The translations under genes were made by a program, and so were the position numbers. Shown piece by piece: positions 23,520 to 30,448 of a stretch of 64,000 nucleotides of DNA. A model generated the notes under the pieces. The model worked only from the letters and a program-made list of their open reading frames with translations. It was not told the origin of the DNA and did not search any database. The DNA comes from Flavobacterium tagetis (lineage in GTDB: Bacteria > Bacteroidota > Bacteroidia > Flavobacteriales > Flavobacteriaceae). The stretch spans positions 620,001-684,000 of the forward strand of contig NZ_JAERSF010000001.1 in the NCBI RefSeq assembly GCF_016735615.1. The letters run 5' to 3'. The stretch's first letter is position 1. Each line of letters begins with the position of its first letter.

Positions 23520-24488
23520 ATGTCAATATTAATATACGCAGAATCTGCAGAAGGAAAATTTAAAAAAGTTGCTTTCGAATTAGCTTCTTACGCTAAAAAA
23601 GTAGCTGAATCATTAGGAACAACTGTTACTGCTTTAACAGTAAACATCAGTGATGTAAGCGAATTAGGCAAATACGGAGTTGATAAAGTTTTAAAAGTAA
23701 ACAATGATAAATTAGCTGGTTTTAATGCAAAAGCTTACGCTGATGTTATTAAACAAGCAGCGGAGAAAGAAGGGACAAAAGTTGTATTGCTTTCTTCTAC
23801 AACAGATAGTATTTATCTTTCACCGCTAGTTGCTGTGGCTTTAAATGCTGGTTTTGCTTCAAATGTAGTTGGATTGCCAGTTAGCACTTCTCCATTTCAA
23901 GTAAAAAGAAATGCTTTTTCAAACAAAGCTTTCAACATTACACAAATCGATACAGATGTAAAAGTTCTTGGTTTAGCTAAAAACTCTTACGGACTTTTTG
24001 AAAGCGCAGGAGCTGCGGCTGCAGAAGATTTCAATCCAAATGTTGGAGATAATGACTTTGGTGTAAAAGTAGAATCTGTAGAAAAAGTATCTGGAAAAGT
24101 TTCTATCGCCGATGCAGATATCGTAGTTTCTGGCGGACGCGGATTAAAAGGTCCAGAAAACTGGGGATTAGTAGAAGATCTTGCTGCTGTTCTTGGTGCT
24201 GCAACTGCTTGTTCTAAACCAGTTTCTGATTTAGGATGGAGACCTCATAGCGAGCACGTTGGACAAACAGGAAAACCAGTTGCAACAAACTTATACATTG
24301 CTATTGGTATCTCTGGAGCGATTCAGCACATTGCAGGAATCAACTCTTCTAAAGTAAAAGTAGTAATCAATAACGACCCTGAAGCTCCTTTCTTTAAAGT
24401 TGCTGACTATGGTGTAGTTGGAGATGCTTTTGAAATTGTACCTCAATTAACAGAGAAATTAAAAGCTTTTAAAGCTCAGCATTCTTAA
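23520..24488 (+). CDS. etfA: Electron transfer flavoprotein subunit alpha
   Basis: Alpha subunit of ETF, binding FAD. The 322-residue product has the ETF N-terminal domain and the C-terminal FAD domain from about residue 195: VVSGGRGLKGPENWGLVEDLA, SKPVSDLGWRPHSEHVGQTG, and the FAD signature LYIAIGISGAIQHIAGINSSKVKVVINNDPEAP. It is the second gene of the etfBA unit, ending in a strong terminator. Confidence 0.96.
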   Translation: MSILIYAESAEGKFKKVAFELASYAKKVAESLGTTVTALTVNISDVSELGKYGVDKVLKVNNDKLAGFNAKAYADVIKQAAEKEGTKVVLLSSTTDSIYLSPLVAVALNAGFASNVVGLPVSTSPFQVKRNAFSNKAFNITQIDTDVKVLGLAKNSYGLFESAGAAAAEDFNPNVGDNDFGVKVESVEKVSGKVSIADADIVVSGGRGLKGPENWGLVEDLAAVLGAATACSKPVSDLGWRPHSEHVGQTGKPVATNLYIAIGISGAIQHIAGINSSKVKVVINNDPEAPFFKVADYGVVGDAFEIVPQLTEKLKAFKAQHS

Positions 24489-24514
24489 TACAAAGAATTC
24501 TCTTTAAAAATATT

Positions 24515-24562
24515 GCTGCCTAAAAACAAGATGTTGTATCTTTGTTTATAGGCAGCTTTTTT
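24515..24562 (+). terminator. etfA terminator
   Basis: A long hairpin with arms GCTGCCTA...ACAAGAT and ATCTTTGTTTATAGGCAGC (24515-24556), followed by six T. The stem is near-perfect over about 18 positions. Confidence 0.88.
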
Positions 24563-24653
24563 GTTCCATATTTTTTGATTAAAATTGCAGCTTTATTTTC
24601 CAAACCAAAATAGTATTAAAATAAGGCGCTAAGTGCCTTTTTTACAAACATAT

Positions 24654-25277
24654 ATGAGTCTAGTAAAATTATCCATAAAAGGAATTTCATACAGTCAAAC
24701 TCAAAATGGTGCTTATGCCTTAATTTTGAATGAAGTCGACGGCGAGAGAAAATTACCTATTGTTATTGGCGCTTTTGAAGCCCAGTCAATCGCTATTGCT
24801 TTAGAAAAAGAAATAAAACCGCCACGCCCGTTAACACACGATTTATTCAAAAATTTCGCTGAAAGATTTGATATAGTGGTAAAACAAGTTATAATTCACA
24901 AATTGGTTGACGGTGTTTTTTATTCAAGCTTAATCTGCGAAAGAGACAAAATTGAAGAGATTATCGATGCAAGAACTTCTGACGCTATTGCCTTAGCATT
25001 ACGCTTCAATGCTCCTATTTTTACTTATAAAAACATTTTAGACAAAGCTGGAATTTATTTAAAATCGAATACTGCTGAAACAGATTCTGGCGCTCAAGAA
25101 ATTGATGATGTCCTTTCAAACCCTGAAACTTTCGGACACGAAGAAGAAAGCAACCAATCCGGAGACGTTTACGCAAAACATTCTTTGCAGGAATTAAACG
25201 AACTTTTAGACCAAGCCGTTTCTCAGGAAGATTACGAAAAAGCCGCAAAAATTAGAGACGAAATCTCTAGAAGATAA
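24654..25277 (+). CDS. Bifunctional nuclease family (DUF151) protein with C-terminal UVR motif
   Basis: A 207-residue protein beginning MSLVKLSIKGI. A longer frame from 24633 adds seven non-conserved residues and is not preferred. The DUF151/BFN domain spans about residues 5-140: PIVIGAFEAQSIAIALE, RPLTHDLFKNFAERF, DARTSDAIALALRFNAPIF. The last 30 residues form a UVR helix pair (LNELLDQAVSQEDYEKAAKIRDEIS), as in UvrB/UvrC or ClpC. Plant members of the family have nuclease activity; the bacterial role is not well defined. It stands alone between etfA and thyA. Confidence 0.85.
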   Translation: MSLVKLSIKGISYSQTQNGAYALILNEVDGERKLPIVIGAFEAQSIAIALEKEIKPPRPLTHDLFKNFAERFDIVVKQVIIHKLVDGVFYSSLICERDKIEEIIDARTSDAIALALRFNAPIFTYKNILDKAGIYLKSNTAETDSGAQEIDDVLSNPETFGHEEESNQSGDVYAKHSLQELNELLDQAVSQEDYEKAAKIRDEISRR

Positions 25278-25282
25278 TTTTA

Positions 25283-25392
25283 AGGCTGTAAGTCGTAAGC
25301 TTTAGGCTATAAGCTTAAAGCACAAATATAAAAAACAAACTTTAAGCATTAGGAAAAAGCCTAAAGCTTAAAGCCTAAAGCTTAAAGCAATC
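25283..25392. repeat. gcctaaagctt-word inverted and direct repeats before thyA
   Basis: Left part: taagctttaggctataagctt. Right part: gcctaaagcttaaag occurring twice in tandem. The left AAGCTTTAGGC is the exact inverse of the right GCCTAAAGCTT, so the spacer can fold into a long hairpin ending just before the thyA ATG. It is not CRISPR because there are no constant-length spacers. Confidence 0.6.
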
Positions 25393-26244
25393 ATGAAACA
25401 ATACTTAGATTTAGTAAAACACGTTTTAGAAAATGGCAATCAAAAAGGAGACCGTACCGGAACAGGAACTAAAAGCGTTTTTGGCTACCAAATGCGCTTT
25501 GATTTAAGTGAAGGTTTCCCAATGGTTACAACCAAAAAACTACATTTAAAATCGATTATTTACGAACTGCTTTGGTTCTTAAAAGGAGATACAAATATAA
25601 AATACCTTCAGGAAAACGGAGTAAAAATCTGGGATGAATGGGCAGATTCTAATGGCGATTTAGGGCCAGTTTACGGGCATCAATGGCGTAACTGGAACAG
25701 CGAAGAAATCGACCAGATTTCGGAATTGATTACGGAGCTAAAAACAAATCCAAATAGCCGAAGAATGTTGGTTTCTGCATGGAACCCTTCTGTTCTGCCA
25801 GACACTAAAAAATCTTTTGAGGAAAATGTAGCCAATAACAAAGCAGCTTTACCTCCTTGTCACGCATTTTTTCAGTTTTATGTCGCAAGTCCAGATCCTG
25901 AAAAAGGAGAAACAAAAGGAAAACTTTCTTGCCAATTATATCAGCGAAGTGCAGATATTTTCTTGGGAGTTCCTTTTAACATTGCTTCTTATGCATTGCT
26001 AACTATGATGATTGCACAAGTATGTGATTTAGAGCCAGGTGAATTTATTCACACTTTTGGCGATGCACATATTTACAATAATCATTTTGAACAATTGGAA
26101 CTGCAATTAACACGTGAACCAAAACCATTACCAAAAATGATTTTAAATCCAGAGATTAAAAACATTTTTGATTTTGATTATAATGATTTCACACTTGTAG
26201 ATTACGATCCGCATCCTGCTATAAAAGGAAGTGTTGCAGTATAA
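25393..26244 (+). CDS. thyA: Thymidylate synthase
   Basis: Converts dUMP to dTMP using methylene-tetrahydrofolate. The 283-residue product shows [12 protein letters not shown] at the N-terminus, the dUMP-binding Arg segment [13 protein letters not shown], the nucleophile Cys in [12 protein letters not shown] (near residue 157), [25 protein letters not shown] and the terminal [14 protein letters not shown]. It exceeds E. coli ThyA (264) by two small insertions, before the catalytic Cys and after FYVAS. folA lies three genes downstream on the same strand and restores the folate. Confidence 0.97.
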   Translation: MKQYLDLVKHVLENGNQKGDRTGTGTKSVFGYQMRFDLSEGFPMVTTKKLHLKSIIYELLWFLKGDTNIKYLQENGVKIWDEWADSNGDLGPVYGHQWRNWNSEEIDQISELITELKTNPNSRRMLVSAWNPSVLPDTKKSFEENVANNKAALPPCHAFFQFYVASPDPEKGETKGKLSCQLYQRSADIFLGVPFNIASYALLTMMIAQVCDLEPGEFIHTFGDAHIYNNHFEQLELQLTREPKPLPKMILNPEIKNIFDFDYNDFTLVDYDPHPAIKGSVAV

Positions 26245-26250
26245 AAAACA

Positions 26251-26280
26251 AAAATCCGCTTTAATAGCGGATTTTTTTAT
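26251..26280. terminator. Terminator between thyA and the CBM48 gene
   Basis: Perfect 10-bp arms (26251-26260 and 26266-26275, aaaatccgct/agcggatttt) and seven T. The T-run overlaps the stop of the convergent gene. Confidence 0.85.
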
Positions 26281-26573
26281 ACAACTAAAACACTGTTTTC
26301 GCTTCCAGCGTAATCATTCCATTTATAAGAATCGGCTTCTGGGTCATTTACATAATTCCCGTCAATCAGATACTTAAATTCGTAAATAGCATCTTTAACC
26401 AAGTCGTAAGTTGCTTTAAAAGTACCATTTTTCAGTTTACTCAAAGCTCCTTCTTCGGCATTCCAATTATTGAAATCTCCAACAACAGCTGCTGAGTTTG
26501 CATCTTTCGCATCTATTGAAAACGTAACTTTACATACCGGCTTCGTTTTCACAAATTGTTTTTTCAAAGACAT
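26277..26573 (-). CDS. Isoamylase early-set / CBM48 glycogen-binding-like protein
   Basis: A 98-residue single-domain protein. The start MSLKKQFVKTKP is chosen over a frame nine codons longer. It carries the E-set fold signature VCKVTFSIDAKDANSAAVVGDFNNWN, then YEFKYLIDGNYVNDPEADSYKWNDYAGSENSVLVV, as in AMPK-beta and branching enzymes. No catalytic domain is attached. Such free-standing proteins are common in flavobacteria and presumably bind glycogen or similar glucans; no glycogen gene is nearby to support this. Confidence 0.85.
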   Translation of the reverse strand: MSLKKQFVKTKPVCKVTFSIDAKDANSAAVVGDFNNWNAEEGALSKLKNGTFKATYDLVKDAIYEFKYLIDGNYVNDPEADSYKWNDYAGSENSVLVV

Positions 26574-26765
26574 AACTATTTCATTTTTAGATTTATACAT
26601 CTAAAATTAATTAAATTCGGCGAAACACTTACTACCGTAAGAAACGATTTATGATAATTCTAAAAACAGTATATTATTTTCGCTTTATTGGTAATTTAAA
26701 GCGGTTAAAATTTTGTTATTCAAATTATTGGAGCATCAAAAATTAAATATTCCACATTCAAAATA

Positions 26766-26794
26766 TTGACTTTCGAAAATAAATTTTAACTTTA
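26766..26794 (+). promoter_or_regulatory. Promoter of the 2TM-folA unit
   Basis: TTG (26766-26768), 18 bases, TAACTTTA (26787-26794), one base off consensus, about 19 bases before the ATG at 26813. Confidence 0.5.
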
Positions 26795-26812
26795 TGATCT
26801 CATTTTTATCTT

Positions 26813-27157
26813 ATGGAAAAAGAAGTGCACGAACAATACGAATACGCTAGACGCCGATTAAGACAAAAAAAGGTCTTATATTTTCATTTTGTTCTTTTCC
26901 TGCTAGGAAGTTTATTTTTATTTATTGCCAATAGATTTTTTGGCTTTGGAGAAGGCACAAGTCAAAATTGGTGTATCTGGGGTATTACAATCTGGCTTTT
27001 CCTTTTTATTCTTCATTTTATAAAAGTGTATATAACAGACCGTTTTATGAATAAAAAATGGGAAAGAGAACAAATTGACCGCTTAGTTGCTTTACAGCAA
27101 AAAAGAATCAGCCAGCTTGAATCTTCTATTAACGAAGAGAATGAAAATAAAATTTAG
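26813..27157 (+). CDS. 2TM domain-containing membrane protein
   Basis: A 114-residue protein with two hydrophobic helices (about residues 22-42 and 54-74) flanked by charged segments, the arrangement of the 2TM domain family. The N-terminal RRRLRQKKVLYFHFVLFLLGS and the loop NRFFGFGEGTSQNWCIWGITIWLF are typical. The C-terminus is a charged, probably coiled-coil helix (WEREQIDRLVALQQKRISQLESS). The family is often fused to histidine kinases or stands alone; function unknown. It is co-transcribed with folA, 11 bases downstream. Confidence 0.85.
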   Translation: MEKEVHEQYEYARRRLRQKKVLYFHFVLFLLGSLFLFIANRFFGFGEGTSQNWCIWGITIWLFLFILHFIKVYITDRFMNKKWEREQIDRLVALQQKRISQLESSINEENENKI

Positions 27158-27168
27158 TTAAGCATACC

Positions 27169-27651
27169 ATGATTATAATGATAGCGGCTGCAGCCGAAAA
27201 TAATGCGCTTGGAAAAAACAACGAATTAGTATGGCATTTACCAAATGATTTTAAAAGATTTAAATCGCTTACCACTGGCCATCATATTATTATGGGAAGA
27301 AAAACTTTTGAAAGTTTCCCGAAACCCTTACCAGATCGCGTTCATATTGTAATTTCACGTCAAGAAAATTATAAACCAGAAGGATGCATTGTAGTAGATA
27401 GTATTGAAAAAGCAATTGCTCTATGTCCTGAAGATGATGACAGTTATATTATTGGCGGTGGCGAAATTTACAATCTCGCTCTTCCTTTTACTGATATTAT
27501 TGAATTAACAAAAGTTCACCATTCTTTTGAAGCAGATGCTTTTTTTCCTAAAATCAATAAAAGCGAATGGATTTTGGTAGAATCTGAAGAAAACTATAAA
27601 GATGAAAAGCATCTTTATGATTATACTTATGAAACTTACATTAGAAAATAA
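27169..27651 (+). CDS. folA: Dihydrofolate reductase
   Basis: Reduces dihydrofolate to tetrahydrofolate with NADPH, regenerating the cofactor oxidised by thymidylate synthase. The 160-residue product shows NNALGKNNELVWHLPNDFKRFK (acidic active-site Asp in PND near residue 27), GHHIIMGRKTFESF, and YIIGGGEIYNLAL for NADPH binding. It is the second gene after the 2TM protein and ends in a strong terminator. Confidence 0.96.
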   Translation: MIIMIAAAAENNALGKNNELVWHLPNDFKRFKSLTTGHHIIMGRKTFESFPKPLPDRVHIVISRQENYKPEGCIVVDSIEKAIALCPEDDDSYIIGGGEIYNLALPFTDIIELTKVHHSFEADAFFPKINKSEWILVESEENYKDEKHLYDYTYETYIRK

Positions 27652-27654
27652 ATA

Positions 27655-27686
27655 AAAAACATCCTCTTTTTACGGAGGATGTTTTT
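27655..27686 (+). terminator. folA terminator
   Basis: 12-bp arms (aaaaacatcctc/gaggatgttttt) with an 8-nt loop, directly after the folA stop. Confidence 0.85.
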
Positions 27687-27743
27687 AAATAATTGATTTT
27701 TGAAGCTTAACTCGCTCAAGAAGAATTTTGTTTAAAAAAAATC

Positions 27744-27846
27744 ACAAATGTCGAGAAACATTTGTAAAACTGAATAACATTTAATGTTATTTGAGACCTT
27801 GGTCTCAAACGCCTTTAATAACAAATACCACTAAGATATTAAAGGC
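27744..27846. repeat. Run of four perfect inverted repeats in the folA-ubiE gap
   Basis: Four adjacent inverted repeats. ACAAATGT/ACATTTGT at 27744-27751/27758-27765 (6-nt loop). AATAACATT/AATGTTATT at 27773-27781/27783-27791 (1-nt centre). TTTGAGACC/GGTCTCAAA at 27790-27798/27801-27809 (2-nt centre). GCCTTTAATA/TATTAAAGGC at 27811-27820/27837-27846 (16-nt loop). All arms are perfect. No ORF fits here. It could be a structured RNA, a cluster of dimeric protein sites, or a remnant of a small mobile repeat. Confidence 0.7.
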
Positions 27847-28229
27847 AGAAAATTAAAATTTCCAAAAACAAATTTAATCCTAAGAACGTACTTTGCGCTT
27901 AATATAGTATTTCCCCCCAAGAACAATACTTTCAAAACTCTTTCATGAACAAATGAATTACCAGCACAAAAAAAGTAACCATCTGTTTAAGTCATAGCGA
28001 CATTATCAATCATTAAAACTTTAATCATTTTTACTTGAACAAAGTTGCTCATAATAGCGCTATTAGACAATACCAAGATTTAGGGATTTTGACAAAATAC
28101 CTAGATTTAGGGATGGCAAAATGCCAGCTTAATCTGTTTTAAAATAAATCCTCTAAAACATTTATTTTACAAATTAAAAAACTCAATTACAGTTAAACTA
28201 GATTGTTTATATTTGTCCAAATTAAAAAA
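27847..28229. other. Gene-free remainder of the folA-ubiE gap
   Basis: AT-rich and apparently non-coding. It holds a direct repeat of AGATTTAGGGAT (28076-28087 and 28103-28114, 27-base period), followed by TTTTGACAAAAT in the first copy and GGCAAAAT in the second. The ubiE -7 element TATATTTG is at 28208-28215. Nothing else is recognised. Confidence 0.5.
28208..28215 (+). promoter_or_regulatory. -7 element of the ubiE-porT unit
   Basis: TATATTTG matches TAnnTTTG. It overlaps the region of a longer possible ubiE start (28203), which is one reason to place translation start at 28230. Confidence 0.55.
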
Positions 28230-28961
28230 ATGTCTGAAAAAGTAACTCCGTATAAAGACTCTTCTTTAGGTAAAAAAGAGCAAGTAACCCAAATGTTTGA
28301 TACCATTTCTGGGAATTACGATAATTTGAATCGTGTAATTTCATTTGGTATCGATGTTAAATGGCGCAAAAAAGTATTAAAAATAGTATCAGACAAAAAA
28401 CCAAAAGTTATTCTTGATATCGCAACAGGAACTGGCGATTTAGCTATTTTAATGTCGCAAACTAATGCCGAAAAAATTATTGGTCTAGATATTTCTGCAG
28501 GAATGCTAGAAGTGGGAAAAAAGAAAGTAGAAGAAAAAAAACTTTCAAATGTTATTGAACTAGTTTTAGGAGATTCTGAAAATATGCCGTTTGAAGACAA
28601 TTATTTTGACGCTATCACAGTTGGCTTTGGCGTAAGAAATTTTGAAAACCTAGAGAAAGGCTTTTCAGAAATCTTACGAGTTTTAAAACCAAATGGCGTT
28701 TTTGTTATATTGGAAACTTCTGTTCCAGATAAATTTCCTTATAAACAAGGTTACAATTTCTACAGCAAAAATATACTTCCGTTAATCGGAAAATTATTTT
28801 CTAAAGATAATGACGCTTATGGCTATTTATCTGAATCTGCCGCCGCTTTTCCTTATGGAGAAGCCTTAAACAATATTTTAAGAAAAACTGGGTTTATAGA
28901 TGTTGTGGCAATGCCTCAAACTTTTGGTGTCGCAACAATTTATTCTGCATCTAAAAAATAG
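28230..28961 (+). CDS. ubiE: Demethylmenaquinone methyltransferase (UbiE/MenG)
   Basis: SAM-dependent C-methyltransferase making the last step of menaquinone synthesis; flavobacteria use menaquinone, so MenG is the likely in vivo role. The 243-residue product starts MSEKVTPY, just after its -7 element. Motif I is [14 protein letters not shown], then [16 protein letters not shown], the UbiE signature [26 protein letters not shown] and the C-terminal [14 protein letters not shown]. It is followed one base later by porT. Confidence 0.95.
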   Translation: MSEKVTPYKDSSLGKKEQVTQMFDTISGNYDNLNRVISFGIDVKWRKKVLKIVSDKKPKVILDIATGTGDLAILMSQTNAEKIIGLDISAGMLEVGKKKVEEKKLSNVIELVLGDSENMPFEDNYFDAITVGFGVRNFENLEKGFSEILRVLKPNGVFVILETSVPDKFPYKQGYNFYSKNILPLIGKLFSKDNDAYGYLSESAAAFPYGEALNNILRKTGFIDVVAMPQTFGVATIYSASKK

Positions 28962-28962
28962 T

Positions 28963-29673
28963 ATGAAAAAAGCTGTAATCTTATTTTTATTAGTCTTAGC
29001 GACAAAAGGACATTCGCAATTTGCTAAAAATATGTTTAGCAAAGATCCTATTATTAATCTTGAAAACTGGCAAAAGCAACGTATTTACTTTGGCTACTAT
29101 TTAGGTTTTAATAGTTTTGACTTCAAATTTGATTACAAAACGCCTGTACAGGAAGATATTCAAGTAAAAAAAACAACTGGTTTTAACGTGGGAGTCGTGG
29201 CCGATTTAAGGCTTCAAGAATATATTAACCTACGTTTTGAACCAGGTTTGTATTATACTAAACGTGATCTTTATTTTCCCGGTATCAGCAATAAAGAAAG
29301 CGATTATTTAAGAGAGGTAAATAGTACTTACATTCACTTTCCTTTATTACTGAAATTTTCTGCCTTGCGTACAGGAAACATTCGTCCATACTTAGTTGGC
29401 GGTATGTCTACCACTTTAAACTTATCGAGTAACTCAAAATCTAAAGACGATAATTTTGAGCAGAAATTTAGAGTAAAACAATGGACTGCTGCTTATGAAT
29501 TAGGTTTAGGAATTGATATTTTTACAGAATACTTTATCTTTTCTCCTTCTGTTAGAGGAATGTTCGGCATAACAGATGAGCTTATTAGAGATAATACTCC
29601 AGACAGCCCATGGACAGGAAACATTGATTCAATGAAATCAAGAGCGCTTTTAATAAATTTCACTTTCCATTAA
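28963..29673 (+). CDS. porT: PorT/SprT family outer membrane beta-barrel, type IX secretion
   Basis: A 236-residue protein with a signal peptide (MKKAVILFLLVLATKGHSQ) and an eight-strand-like beta barrel (FGYYLGFNSFDFKFDY, VADLRLQEYINLRFEPGLYYTK, LLLKFSALRTGNIRPYLVGGMS). In Bacteroidota, PorT (SprT in F. johnsoniae) is needed for the type IX secretion system and gliding, and its gene lies next to ubiE, as here. The start at 28963 is chosen because an upstream ATG lies inside ubiE and gives no signal peptide. A generic PorT-fold barrel without a secretion role is the alternative. Confidence 0.85.
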   Translation: MKKAVILFLLVLATKGHSQFAKNMFSKDPIINLENWQKQRIYFGYYLGFNSFDFKFDYKTPVQEDIQVKKTTGFNVGVVADLRLQEYINLRFEPGLYYTKRDLYFPGISNKESDYLREVNSTYIHFPLLLKFSALRTGNIRPYLVGGMSTTLNLSSNSKSKDDNFEQKFRVKQWTAAYELGLGIDIFTEYFIFSPSVRGMFGITDELIRDNTPDSPWTGNIDSMKSRALLINFTFH

Positions 29674-29682
29674 AACAAAATA

Positions 29683-30411
29683 TCAACTATTTCGTTTAAA
29701 TTCACTAAGAATAATTGCTGTTGCAGTAGCTACATTTAAACTTTCAGTTTTTTGAAGCTCTCCAAATCTAGGAATTGTGAGACGGCTGGTTACTATTTTT
29801 TCAATTTCTTCTGAAATACCGTTGGCTTCATTACCCATAATAATGATGCCACTCTGAGGTAATTGGGATTGATAAATATTTTCTCCATCCATAAAAGTTC
29901 CAAAAACTGGCAGTTTAGTTTGAGCAAGAAAAAGTTTTAAATCAATATAGTTTACATTTACTCTGGCAATAGACCCCATTGTAGCTTGTACCACTTTCGG
30001 ATTATAAATATCTACTGTTTCTTTAGAACAAACAATCTGCTTAATACCAAACCAATCGCAAAGGCGCAAAATAGTTCCTAAATTTCCAGGGTCTCTAATA
30101 TCGTCTAATGCTAAAATTAAACCCGAATCGATTATCTTCTTTTCGGCTGGAATTTTAAAAACTGCCAAACAAGAATTTGGAGTCGACAAAGCACTTATTT
30201 TTTTCAGTTCTTGCTCATTAATAAGAGTGCGTTTTGAAGCATGGACAGTTTCAAAATCATTTAATGTGGTGTATAAATGTTCTAATTCAAAATTGGATTG
30301 CAGCAATTCTTGAATTACTTTTACTCCTTCAGCAAAGAATAATTGATTAGCAAAACGTTGCTTTTTTTGATGTAAACTAGAGATAAGCTTTATTTGGTTT
30401 TTACTAACCAT
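29683..30411 (-). CDS. TrmH/SpoU family RNA 2'-O-methyltransferase
   Basis: A 242-residue SPOUT methyltransferase acting on rRNA or tRNA ribose. The start MVSKNQIKLISSLHQKKQR is the conserved substrate-binding N-terminus; a frame running 65 codons further upstream overlaps the divergent tamL gene and is rejected. Motifs: motif 1 ALDDIRDPGNLGTILRLCDWFG, motif 2 IIIMGNEANGISEEI, motif 3 IPRFGELQKTESLNVATATAIILSEF. The exact target nucleotide is not deducible. It is divergent from tamL, only 37 bases apart. Confidence 0.93.
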   Translation of the reverse strand: MVSKNQIKLISSLHQKKQRFANQLFFAEGVKVIQELLQSNFELEHLYTTLNDFETVHASKRTLINEQELKKISALSTPNSCLAVFKIPAEKKIIDSGLILALDDIRDPGNLGTILRLCDWFGIKQIVCSKETVDIYNPKVVQATMGSIARVNVNYIDLKLFLAQTKLPVFGTFMDGENIYQSQLPQSGIIIMGNEANGISEEIEKIVTSRLTIPRFGELQKTESLNVATATAIILSEFKRNS

Positions 30412-30420
30412 AAAATAATG

Positions 30421-30428
30421 TACTTTTG
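30421..30428 (+). promoter_or_regulatory. tamL -7 promoter element
   Basis: TACTTTTG, a match to TAnnTTTG, placed 21 bases before the TTG start of tamL. Confidence 0.5.
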
Positions 30429-30448
30429 AATTAAATATTAAAAAACAC

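Noticed and set aside
24537..24544. TATCTTTG promoter-like box before the bifunctional nuclease gene
   Set aside because: It falls inside the 3' arm region of the etfA terminator hairpin, where the sequence is constrained by pairing. It may still act as a promoter, but this cannot be told from sequence.
25283..25392. CRISPR-like tandem repeats
   Set aside because: Units are 10-15 bases, adjacent or inverted, with no constant-length unique spacers and no cas genes.
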